Below, piece after piece: positions 1 to 6,520 of a stretch of 9,166 bases of DNA (position 1 is the first letter of the stretch; each line of letters starts with the position of its first letter). The translations under genes and the position numbers were made by a program. The notes under the pieces are model-generated. The model was not told the DNA's origin. It searched no databases and was given only the letters and a program-made list of their open reading frames with translations. Source of the stretch: Planctomycetota bacterium (GTDB taxonomy: Bacteria > Planctomycetota > Phycisphaerae > UBA1845); assembly GCA_024277835.1 (NCBI GenBank), contig JAJRUK010000213.1:1-9166 (forward strand), written 5' to 3'.

Positions 1-2
1 AG

Positions 3-1181
3 GGGAATCTAATCTATTCCGATTGTTTGCAGACCGATGCCTCGATCAATCCGGGCAATAGCGGCGGTCCGTTGTTTAACGAGCGTGGCGAGGTCATCGG
101 GATCAACGGGCGAATTTCGGTCGGCGAGCGCGGTCGTTTTAACGTTGGTCACGGGTATGCGATTTCGTCGAACCAGGTTCGGCGCTTCGTGCCGGCGCTT
201 CGTGCGGGTTTGCTCGCGAAGCATGGAACGCTTCACGCGACGGTCAAGCAGAAAAAGAGCGGTGCGGTTGTTTTTGATGAAGTGGGCGCTACGTCTCCGG
301 TGCGTGCGGCGGGGATTCGGGCGGGGGATCGACTTGTGTCGATTGACGGCGTCAAGATGATCTCGGCCAATCACTACATCAGCGTGATGGGTACGTATCC
401 TGAAGATTGGCCTGTGACGCTGGTGGTGCGTCGGGGTTCGAAGCGCATCGAGGAAGTGATTCGGTTAATGCCGATCGATCCGAATATCAAGTTTGAGTAT
501 CTCGCCGATCGCGGTGCCAATGTTCGGCAGATCGAGCGAGTGCTGGGCGGATTCGATGCGGCGACGGTTGCGTCGAAGTCTGCTGGTTCGGATGGAGCGG
601 GTTTCGTGTGGGACATTGTGTTGCGTGGCGATGCGGTGCTCAACGCGGACGACCCGGATGTGTCGCGATTTCGTATTGTTCAAAAGCATGGGGAGTCTGC
701 GCATTTTGAGAAGGTGACGGATGCTGGCACTGAACCGGTTGTTACGTTTGACGATGTGTGGGCGGAAAAGCCGGACGGGGAACTGCTCTTGCCGCAGCGG
801 CAGATGGCGTGTAATGCACTGTATTACCTTCAGAATCTGCTTGTCAAACGCGGGGGATCGCGAGACATTGATGCGATTGAGCACGTGGGTGCTGATGCTC
901 CGATTGCGCCCCTGGGGGTCGCGCGGGGCGCACCGGCTGCTCCCTGGGAGGTTCTTTCCTGGCAGACCTCGGGCGGTCTTACGATCAAGATTTCGTTTGA
1001 TCCGGTGACGGGGTACGCGCGGCGCGTTCGGGCGATGGATCCGTCTTCAGAACTCCGTGTGTCGATGGAGTTACGCGGTCATCAAAAACTAGGCGATGTG
1101 ACGTGGCCTCGGACGCTTGATGTTGAGGGACCGGATTACCATTTCTCGATTGAGGTTCTCTCGGTGGAGCGTGTTCGATGA
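3..1181 (+). CDS. HtrA/DegP-like trypsin-fold serine protease with PDZ domain (5' end cut off by window)
   Basis: The reading frame is open to the left edge, so the N-terminus, including the signal peptide and the catalytic His and Asp, lies outside the window. The visible 392 residues begin with the end of a trypsin-like domain: QTDASINPGNSGGPLFN, with the catalytic Ser at visible residue 20 (codon 60-62), then a GYAIS strand typical of HtrA proteins. A PDZ domain follows at about residues 76-156 (SPVRAAGIRAGDRLVSIDG core). The last 235 residues or so form a further domain that I do not recognise; its end (GDVTWPRTLDVEG) loosely recalls beta-rich periplasmic proteins. The family degrades or chaperones misfolded envelope proteins. 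With an intact Ser motif this is the only member of the three-gene cluster likely to be catalytic, though His and Asp cannot be checked. The frame starts at or before base 3; the TTG at 27 is not a credible start because it falls inside the conserved protease motif. The stop overlaps the next start by 4 bases. Confidence 0.9.
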   Translation, partial: GNLIYSDCLQTDASINPGNSGGPLFNERGEVIGINGRISVGERGRFNVGHGYAISSNQVRRFVPALRAGLLAKHGTLHATVKQKKSGAVVFDEVGATSPVRAAGIRAGDRLVSIDGVKMISANHYISVMGTYPEDWPVTLVVRRGSKRIEEVIRLMPIDPNIKFEYLADRGANVRQIERVLGGFDAATVASKSAGSDGAGFVWDIVLRGDAVLNADDPDVSRFRIVQKHGESAHFEKVTDAGTEPVVTFDDVWAEKPDGELLLPQRQMACNALYYLQNLLVKRGGSRDIDAIEHVGADAPIAPLGVARGAPAAPWEVLSWQTSGGLTIKISFDPVTGYARRVRAMDPSSELRVSMELRGHQKLGDVTWPRTLDVEGPDYHFSIEVLSVERVR

Positions 1182-2251
1182 TTCGGAGACGCGCGATCAG
1201 TTTCTTGGCTTTGGCGTGTGCGCTTTGTTTGAGCGATGTCGCTCTTGCCGAACGCGGTTTTGAGCGAGCGATTACTTCGGCGTTACCCCGTTCGGTGAAG
1301 TTGTATGGTCTCAAGGTCGGGCAGCAGGTTGGCTATGGTACGGGGACGATCGTATCCGCGGATGGGTATGTGCTGACGGTCTATACGTTGCTGTTGGAAT
1401 CGAGCAAGCTTCGTATAGTGACGGCGGACGGCACTCGTTATCGTGGTGAGCTGGTTACGTTCGATCGCGAGGAGCAGCTTGCGTTGATCAAAATGAAATC
1501 GGCGATGGCGGGCGATTCTGCGATCGGATCGCTGCCCTATTTCGATATCGCTTGTGTCGAGAGTGACGGAACGTCGTGCGAGCCGGAGCTTCTGCCCGGT
1601 GATTGGGTCGTGGCTGCGGGGAATCCGTTTAAGATTGCAGAAGGTGCAGAGCCAGCGTCCGTTGCACACGGTGTGTACTCCGCGCGGACTCGGCTGGACG
1701 CTCGGCGGAAGGTGAAAGAGTTTCCGTATCACGGGGATGTGCTGGTGATTGATGCTGTTACGAGCAATCCGGGAGCACCGGGGAGTCCGCTGGTGAACCT
1801 CGACGGGGAGTTTGTGGGTGTGATCGGTCGGCTGGTTGTCTCCAACCTTACGCATACGAAATTCAACTATGCGATTCCGCGTGACGTACTTCGTGAATTC
1901 CTGGTGCGGGCGATGAGCGCGGGTGGCTCGGATGCTTCGGCCACGGTATCTGCGGGGCGCGGGAGTGACTTCACGCGGGTGGATTCAGGGATTCGTGTGA
2001 CGCGAACGGGGTACATGCGATTGCCGCCGTTTGTTGATCGGGTGCGTCGCGGTTCTCCGGCGGCGAAGGCGGGTATTCGCAAGGATGACTTAATCCTTTC
2101 GGTCAACGGTCACAGCGTGCCGGACCTCGCCAGTTATGACAAGCGGATGGACCGCATTGCGTCGGATGAGCCGGTCGATCTTGTGATTCAGCGGAAAAAG
2201 CGGGTGATTACAGTCCGCCTGTTGCCCGACGGTAAAGCGAAGAAACGATAG
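1178..2251 (+). CDS. Exported HtrA-like pseudoprotease with C-terminal PDZ domain (catalytic triad lost)
   Basis: A 357-residue protein with a signal peptide (basic MIRRR, hydrophobic core, probable cleavage after ALA at residue 24). The trypsin-like fold is at about 35-245 and a PDZ domain at about 266-350 (GSPAAKAGIRKDDLILSVNG). Compared with the HtrA family, all three catalytic positions differ. LTNxHVV reads LTVYTLL, so His is Thr70. TDLAVLKI reads EQLALIKM, so Asp is Gln100. NPGNSGGPL reads NPGAPGSPL, so Ser is Pro201. Scaffold motifs (GTGTIVSADGYVLT, the GNP turn at 148-150, FNYAIP) are kept, so this is a maintained but catalytically dead fold rather than a decaying gene. The start is well supported by GGAG at 1166-1169, 8 bases upstream, and by the ATGA overlap with the preceding stop, which implies translational coupling. 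I infer a binding, adaptor or regulatory role in the periplasm, perhaps with the upstream protease. The fold call is firm and the role is a guess. Confidence 0.9.
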   Translation: MIRRRAISFLALACALCLSDVALAERGFERAITSALPRSVKLYGLKVGQQVGYGTGTIVSADGYVLTVYTLLLESSKLRIVTADGTRYRGELVTFDREEQLALIKMKSAMAGDSAIGSLPYFDIACVESDGTSCEPELLPGDWVVAAGNPFKIAEGAEPASVAHGVYSARTRLDARRKVKEFPYHGDVLVIDAVTSNPGAPGSPLVNLDGEFVGVIGRLVVSNLTHTKFNYAIPRDVLREFLVRAMSAGGSDASATVSAGRGSDFTRVDSGIRVTRTGYMRLPPFVDRVRRGSPAAKAGIRKDDLILSVNGHSVPDLASYDKRMDRIASDEPVDLVIQRKKRVITVRLLPDGKAKKR

Positions 2252-2256
2252 CGACC

Positions 2257-3453
2257 ATGATGATTCGTACGATCAGGTCAAGTTGGAACGTGCTGGCGAC
2301 TGCGTTGACGCTCGCGTGTGTGGTATTGCAAGGGCCGGTCTTTGGGCAGGACTCGTATGAGCTTCGCCGGTCACAGCAGAAGCGTTTTCGATCGGTCGCG
2401 GCGAAGGTTCGGCCTTCGTTGGTTCGTATCGAAACCGTCGGCGGCGTTCAGCCACTCGGAAGCGGTACGACCGCGACGCTTCCGATTTCGCCGGAGGAGG
2501 GGCGTGGCGATGCGCCGCCGCGATCGCAGACGCCGTTTCGCGACGCGGTTGGGTCGCGTTTTAAGATTGCCGATGGGCCGACGACGGGCGTTGCGTATTC
2601 CCATGATGGTTACATCCTCACGAGCAGTTTTCACTTTGTTGTCGAGCCAGCGATCATCACCGCGACGCTATCCGACGGGCGGCGCTTCGTGGCGGAGCTT
2701 GTCGCGCGCGATCAGGTCCGCAAGCTCGCGATGTTGAAGATCGACGCGACGGGTTTGACCGTTCCAAAATGGCAGGAGCGGCAGGAGATTCGTGTGGGTC
2801 AATGGGCAATCGCGTTGGGGCTTGGTTTCGGCGGTGAAGACGCTTCTGTGACGGTGGGCATTGTTAGTGCTTATAACCGCATGATGGGCAACGCGATTCA
2901 GACGGACGCGAAGCTCAACCCTGCGAACTACGGCGGTCCTCTTTGCGATATTGATGGGCGTGTGCTTGGAATTTGCGTGCCGATGGCGCAGCGTCCGGGG
3001 GAACTCTCGGGGGTTGAGTTTTACGACTCGGGCGTTGGGTTTGCGGTTCCCAAGGATCGGGTTGACGTCATCGCTGCCCGACTCCTCAAGGGCGAGTCGT
3101 TTTATCGCGGGTGGCTTGGTGTGGTTTTGGATCCCAATGTGCGTGACGCCGCCGTCATTTTGAACATCGCCGATCCATCGCCGATGTTGGACGCGGGGAT
3201 CGTTCCGGGGGACCGGATTGTGAAAGCGGCGGGTAAAGAGATTCGTCACTTTGGTCATCTTGTGAAGACGCTCTATATGATTCCTGCGGGCGATTTTGTT
3301 CGTCTTGAGTTGGAGCGCGACGGCGCGATGTTTGGGGCGGAGGTGAAGCTCGCTCGCAACACGGAGTTGGGGCCTCTGCCTAACCTTGCGGAACCGTTCG
3401 ACCCGACCGAGCCGCTGCCTGATGTGGAAGAGGAGCAGCGCGAGCAACCGTAG
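2257..3453 (+). CDS. Exported HtrA-like protein with PDZ domain, probably a second pseudoprotease
   Basis: A 398-residue protein with a signal peptide and probable cleavage after VFG at residue 30. The trypsin-like domain runs from about 42 to 280, and a PDZ domain from about 284 to 365 (MLDAGIVPGDRIVKAAG). The Ser motif GNSGGPL reads ANYGGPL, placing Tyr225 at the nucleophile. The Asp position (TDLAVLKI) reads RKLAMLKI, giving Lys156. Around the His site the sequence is LTSSFHFVV: His126 is present but shifted one residue from the usual LTNxHVV, so even if it plays a role the triad is broken. An extra stretch of about 40 residues (about 68-108, rich in Pro, Arg and Gly) sits before the strand leading to that site. 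The C-terminus is an acidic, proline-rich tail (about 379-398). The gene starts only 5 bases after the previous stop; two adjacent ATG codons (2257, 2260) are both possible starts, and no clear Shine-Dalgarno is visible. It is very likely co-transcribed with the two genes upstream. Confidence 0.88.
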   Translation: MMIRTIRSSWNVLATALTLACVVLQGPVFGQDSYELRRSQQKRFRSVAAKVRPSLVRIETVGGVQPLGSGTTATLPISPEEGRGDAPPRSQTPFRDAVGSRFKIADGPTTGVAYSHDGYILTSSFHFVVEPAIITATLSDGRRFVAELVARDQVRKLAMLKIDATGLTVPKWQERQEIRVGQWAIALGLGFGGEDASVTVGIVSAYNRMMGNAIQTDAKLNPANYGGPLCDIDGRVLGICVPMAQRPGELSGVEFYDSGVGFAVPKDRVDVIAARLLKGESFYRGWLGVVLDPNVRDAAVILNIADPSPMLDAGIVPGDRIVKAAGKEIRHFGHLVKTLYMIPAGDFVRLELERDGAMFGAEVKLARNTELGPLPNLAEPFDPTEPLPDVEEEQREQP

Positions 3454-3501
3454 GGTATCTCGATCTTATCCTTCCAGGTCGCGAACGAAGAACCCCCCTC
3501 T

Positions 3502-3526
3502 GTCTCCCCTTTACTAAAGGGGGGAC
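3502..3526. terminator. Hairpin at convergent junction, candidate bidirectional terminator
   Basis: The arms at 3502-3512 and 3516-3526 pair over 11 positions (one G-T wobble) around a three-base loop ACT; the core is CCCCTTT / AAAGGGG. It lies between the convergent ends of the third HtrA-like gene (stop at 3453) and lgt (stop at 3577). There is no T-run directly after either arm, so it is not a textbook intrinsic terminator; it could instead be an mRNA-stabilising or interspersed repeat element. Apart from it the 123-base gap shows nothing recognisable. Confidence 0.55.
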
Positions 3527-3576
3527 GGAAGAACTAGCCCCGTTCGGTTGACCGTCACTTGCCGTACGAAACGGCG

Positions 3577-4788
3577 CTAGCCCTTTTCCGGAATGACTTC
3601 TTTGACGGCGTACGGCGAGCGCTCTGGCATGACCTTGTAGAGCACGAGGAAGTAACCGATGGCTGCGATGAAGAGGGCGACGCTTACGCCCTGGGACACG
3701 GTTAGCCCCGCGACGTCGTGCGGGTTGTCTGCGCGGATCAATTCGAGGATCGTTCGTTGGATCGGATACATGAGTATCAGAAGTCCGATGACAACGCCGT
3801 GGCGTTTTCGGCGATAGAACACTGCGGACAGGACGAACGAGAGGAGCAATGCCTGTATCGCTGAGTAGAGTTGGGTTGGATGTACGGCTGACGACCTTGA
3901 TGTGCTGGCGAGGTCTTGCAACTCTGTGAGCGACGTTTTTCGAGTGGGTGCGACGCGCGAGGGGAACTGTTGAGCGCGGAGAGATGCACCAATCTTTCGC
4001 TGGTGCGCCAGCGCGATATCGCGGAGTCGTTTTACTTCAAGGGTCAGTTTCTTTGTTCGATCGCTTTCTGCGTCCTCTTCTTTTGCCTTCTTGAGTGCGG
4101 TCAATGCGGTCTCATACTCGCGGAGGGGCCCTTCACGCTTTTCGACGGACATCGCCAACTGATCCGCCGGGATCGGGGCAGTGAGGTACAAATTCTCATT
4201 TGTCAGAATCAACTCAGCCGGAAGCGTGATTTCGCGATCTTCCCAATGCCGCGCGTGGGCTGAGCTTCCGAAGGGGAACTGCACCGCCCATTGGTGGGCA
4301 GCGTGTTTGGTGTGGGCGTCGCCGCTGGCTGCGCCGACTACGCAGAGTCCGCCGAAGCAGCACCCATTGAAAAAGCACCCAAGGCGACCGAAGGCGAGTC
4401 CCCAGAGGCAACTGGGTGCGAGTATGTCGAGATAGAGGCGGAGGGAAACTTTCGTCCACGCACAGTAGACCGTAACTGCGACAACTGCACCCAAGAACCC
4501 GCCTAGAAACTCCAACCCACCGCCGGTGATATCTACAATCGCGAGAAGCTTGTTCTGCGCGGTTGCGAACTGAGGGTTCCAATAGTGAATCACGTAGAAG
4601 ATGCGTGCCCCGCCGACGCCGAACAGCAGGCAGAGAAAAGAGATGTCCAAAACACGGTCGGCGTTTGCCTTAACGCGCGTCGCGCGGCGCATCGCGAACC
4701 ACACCGCGGTCAGGAACCCGACCATCATGCAGAACCCGTATGTCTTGACGCTCAGGCCGCCGAATAGTGTAAATAACTCTGGATGCAT
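3577..4788 (-). CDS. lgt: Prolipoprotein diacylglyceryl transferase with a long internal insertion
   Basis: Lgt moves a diacylglyceryl group from phosphatidylglycerol to the lipobox cysteine of prolipoproteins in the cytoplasmic membrane, the first step of lipoprotein maturation. The 403-residue protein has the family's hydrophobic helices. Its signature GRLGCFFNGCCFG is at 134-146 (Arg135 matches the essential Arg of the E. coli signature), with WAVQFP at 167-172, HPTQLYSA at 303-310 and the terminal RTILELIRADN helix at 345-355. The usual length is about 260-300. The excess comes from about 125 residues (roughly 175-300) between WAVQFP and HPTQLY; its part at about 208-270 is rich in Glu, Lys, Leu and Ala and looks like a coiled coil. 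The E. coli HGGL motif reads LGGF here (Leu95); that position varies in the family. The ATG start is preceded by AAGGA with a 6-base spacer. It lies 72 bases downstream of panC on the same strand and probably shares its transcript. Confidence 0.95.
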   Translation of the reverse strand: MHPELFTLFGGLSVKTYGFCMMVGFLTAVWFAMRRATRVKANADRVLDISFLCLLFGVGGARIFYVIHYWNPQFATAQNKLLAIVDITGGGLEFLGGFLGAVVAVTVYCAWTKVSLRLYLDILAPSCLWGLAFGRLGCFFNGCCFGGLCVVGAASGDAHTKHAAHQWAVQFPFGSSAHARHWEDREITLPAELILTNENLYLTAPIPADQLAMSVEKREGPLREYETALTALKKAKEEDAESDRTKKLTLEVKRLRDIALAHQRKIGASLRAQQFPSRVAPTRKTSLTELQDLASTSRSSAVHPTQLYSAIQALLLSFVLSAVFYRRKRHGVVIGLLILMYPIQRTILELIRADNPHDVAGLTVSQGVSVALFIAAIGYFLVLYKVMPERSPYAVKEVIPEKG

Positions 4789-4860
4789 GTACCGTCCTTA
4801 GCGTGTGCCCGAGAATCTCGTCAGCGATCGATGCTGGCCCGTTGGTATCCGGCGGCGATC

Positions 4861-5721
4861 CTACCGGGAAGCAGTGGCAGCGTCCACGGGGACGTTATCG
4901 ATGAGGCGACAGTCGCCGATCTTGACCGCCACGCAGATTCGCGCAGGCCGATCGATTTGGCATAGTGTCGCGAGCGTTTCAGCATCGACGACTTCCACAT
5001 AATCAACCGCACAAGGGCCTGCATCTTCGATGATCGCGCGAATCTTTCCGGTGATATCTTTCACTGACGTCATACCCTGATTGACGCTTTGCCGTGCGGC
5101 AAACAGTCCGCGGGAGAGGGATGTTGCTTGTTTTCGCTGCTCTGTTGAGAGATAGACGTTGCGACTTGATAAGGCGAGACCGTCGCTCTCTCGGACGATG
5201 GGGCAACCGACGACCTCGATCGGGAAATCTAGGTCCTTGGCCATCCGCTTGACGACCATGAGTTGCTGATAGTCCTTTTCGCCGAAAAAGGCCGCGTCGG
5301 CGGGGAGAATTCCAAACAACTTCGCGACAACGGTTGTCACACCGTCGAAGTGACCCGGTCGGTTCTTTCCACATAGCTCATCGGTCAGGCCTGTGACATG
5401 GACAGACGTTTCCATGCCCTTGGGATACATCGCGTCGATCGAGGGTGTGAAAACAAGGTCCACGCCCTCTGCGCGACAGGCGGCGAGGTCAGCTTCAAGC
5501 GGTTTGGGATAGCTATCCAGGTCTTCGTTTGGGCTGAACTGTGTGGGGTTGACGAAGATGGTCAGCGCGACGCGATCGCAGCATTTTCGGGCAGCCCGAA
5601 CCAGGGACAGATGCCCCTCGTGCAACGCACCCATCGTAGGGACCAGCCCGACGCGAAGGCCCTCCGCCTGCATCGCCCGGATGGTGGCCCTGCATGCCTG
5701 GATTTGTTCGATCACTTGCAC
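4861..5721 (-). CDS. panC: Pantothenate synthetase (pantoate--beta-alanine ligase)
   Basis: PanC joins D-pantoate and beta-alanine using ATP, with a pantoyl-adenylate intermediate, to give pantothenate for coenzyme A; it is cytoplasmic. Counting from the GTG at 5721, the 286-residue product shows the nucleotide-binding PTMGALHEGHLSL (28-40), FVNPTQFSPNEDLDSYP (56-72), GKNRPGHFDGV (118-128), FGEKDYQQ (146-153), REDG-type loop and LALSSRN (177-188), and the C-terminal RLIDN. All conserved motifs are intact and the length is typical (about 280). The frame stays open to 6033 but that extension is low-complexity, overlaps the sigma factor on the other strand and is not part of PanC. GTG at 5721 places the family motif about 28 residues in, as usual; a second GTG at 5715 is equally possible and no convincing Shine-Dalgarno decides. 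It is the first gene of a panC-lgt pair. Confidence 0.95.
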   Translation of the reverse strand: MQVIEQIQACRATIRAMQAEGLRVGLVPTMGALHEGHLSLVRAARKCCDRVALTIFVNPTQFSPNEDLDSYPKPLEADLAACRAEGVDLVFTPSIDAMYPKGMETSVHVTGLTDELCGKNRPGHFDGVTTVVAKLFGILPADAAFFGEKDYQQLMVVKRMAKDLDFPIEVVGCPIVRESDGLALSSRNVYLSTEQRKQATSLSRGLFAARQSVNQGMTSVKDITGKIRAIIEDAGPCAVDYVEVVDAETLATLCQIDRPARICVAVKIGDCRLIDNVPVDAATASR

Positions 5722-5773
5722 AATCGTTGCTCGCTGTTTGAATCTTTCGCACCTGCTATTGGGGCGAAGTCCG

Positions 5774-5779
5774 ATTATA
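5774..5779 (-). promoter_or_regulatory. Candidate -10 element of the panC-lgt promoter
   Basis: On the minus strand this reads TATAAT, a perfect match to the housekeeping -10 box, 53 bases upstream of the panC GTG. No good -35 is seen: the best match is TTTGCG at 5795-5800 with a 15-base spacer. The expected transcript start is near 5767, giving a leader of about 45 bases. Confidence 0.45.
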
Positions 5780-5781
5780 CT
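5776..5781 (+). promoter_or_regulatory. Possible -10-like element for the divergent sigma factor gene
   Basis: TATACT on the plus strand overlaps the minus-strand TATAAT by four bases. No convincing -35 lies 16-18 bases upstream. It may only be the mirror of the minus-strand box, but the placement fits a shared divergent promoter region. Confidence 0.2.
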
Positions 5782-5858
5782 GTCTGTAGCGATCCGCAAA
5801 GGTGGATCGTACCGAAAGTCGCCCCAGAGCCTAACCCGCCGGGGCGACGTGTGTCTAG

Positions 5859-6473
5859 TTGTCAGGATGGGGCGATTTGGAGACGCAGCAGGCAAAAACG
5901 GATTCTGCCCAGATCGCGCTGGTGACCCGGGCAGCAGACGGCGACGCGGAGGCGTTTGGACAACTTGTCCGGGCGTATCAACGGCGGGTGGTCTCGATTG
6001 CCTATCGGCTGCTGGGGAACGCTGAGGACGCAAGCGACGTCTCTCAGGACGCGTTTGTGCGAGCGTTCAAGAATCTCGACCAGCTTGCGGACGCGAGTCG
6101 GTTTGGACCTTGGCTCTTGCGGATCGTGAGCAACTTGTCGCTCAACTACCGCCGATCGCGAGCGACGAGGGCGGCGACGTCGTTGGATGATGGCGTTGAA
6201 GCGGTCGCTGAGATTCGTAACCCGACGACGGGGTTGAAGCTCGTGGCAAATGGCGGGGATGGTGGCGAGTTGCCGGCGGACCTTCAAGCGGCGATCGGTC
6301 AGGCGATGGAGCAACTGCCCGAGCAGCAGCGGTTGACGTTGATCTTGTTCAGCGTCGAGGGCGTGCCTCAGAAAGAGGTCGCGGAAATCCTCGACTGCAC
6401 GGTTGAGCTTGTGAAGTGGAACGTGTTTCAGGCACGGAAGAAACTGAAGGGCCTTTTGGCGGAGTATGTTTGA
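5859..6473 (+). CDS. ECF-type (extracytoplasmic function) RNA polymerase sigma factor
   Basis: A 204-residue protein with the two-domain plan of group 4 sigma factors. Region 2 is at about 28-100 (GDAEAFGQLVRAYQRRV, then DASDVSQDAFVRAFKNL and FGPWLLRIVSNLSLNYRR). After a linker rich in Gly, Ala and Asp (about 101-140) comes region 4 at about 142-200 (MEQLPEQQRLTLILFSVEG, then the helix-turn-helix PQKEVAEILDCTVELVKWNVFQARKKLK). It directs RNA polymerase to a small regulon, normally under control of a membrane anti-sigma factor; the single-pass protein 47 bases downstream is the natural candidate. The start is uncertain. The longest frame begins at TTG 5859, just after an in-frame stop at 5856. 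A second TTG at 5877 has AGGA at 5864-5867 with a 9-base spacer and also leaves region 2 intact, so it may be the true start. Confidence 0.93.
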   Translation: MSGWGDLETQQAKTDSAQIALVTRAADGDAEAFGQLVRAYQRRVVSIAYRLLGNAEDASDVSQDAFVRAFKNLDQLADASRFGPWLLRIVSNLSLNYRRSRATRAATSLDDGVEAVAEIRNPTTGLKLVANGGDGGELPADLQAAIGQAMEQLPEQQRLTLILFSVEGVPQKEVAEILDCTVELVKWNVFQARKKLKGLLAEYV

Positions 6474-6520
6474 GAGTGAAGGGCGCTTAGCTTCGGCGGG
6501 CGCGCGAGTTTGCGGATGCG

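Larger units (their letters stand above)
5760..5826. repeat. Inverted repeats in the panC / sigma factor intergenic region
   Basis: An 8-base perfect inverted repeat, TGGGGCGA at 5760-5767 and TCGCCCCA at 5819-5826, brackets the -10 elements. Within it, CGATCC at 5790-5795 and GGATCG at 5804-5809 form a second perfect inverted repeat with an 8-base spacer. GGGGCGA occurs twice more nearby, at 5841-5847 and 5869-5875. Such nested repeats could be operator sites or a leader hairpin; the sequence alone does not say. Confidence 0.4.

Noticed and set aside
2305..2322. Possible lipobox TLAC near residue 21 of the third HtrA-like protein
   Set aside because: Thr at -3 and the position inside the hydrophobic core fit a lipobox poorly; a signal peptidase I site after VFG at residue 30 is more likely.
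2668..3447. Long open frame of 259 codons on the minus strand
   Set aside because: It lies entirely opposite the third HtrA-like gene, is rich in Arg and His as antisense frames of such genes are, and shows no family motif.
3916..4435. Plus-strand open frames opposite lgt
   Set aside because: They are shadows of the Lgt insertion, with no plausible start signals or protein-like composition.
5722..6033. N-terminal extension of the panC frame to an ATG at 6033
   Set aside because: It is Arg/Pro-rich, overlaps the ECF sigma gene on the other strand and precedes the normal PanC N-terminus, whose typical length is met from GTG 5721.
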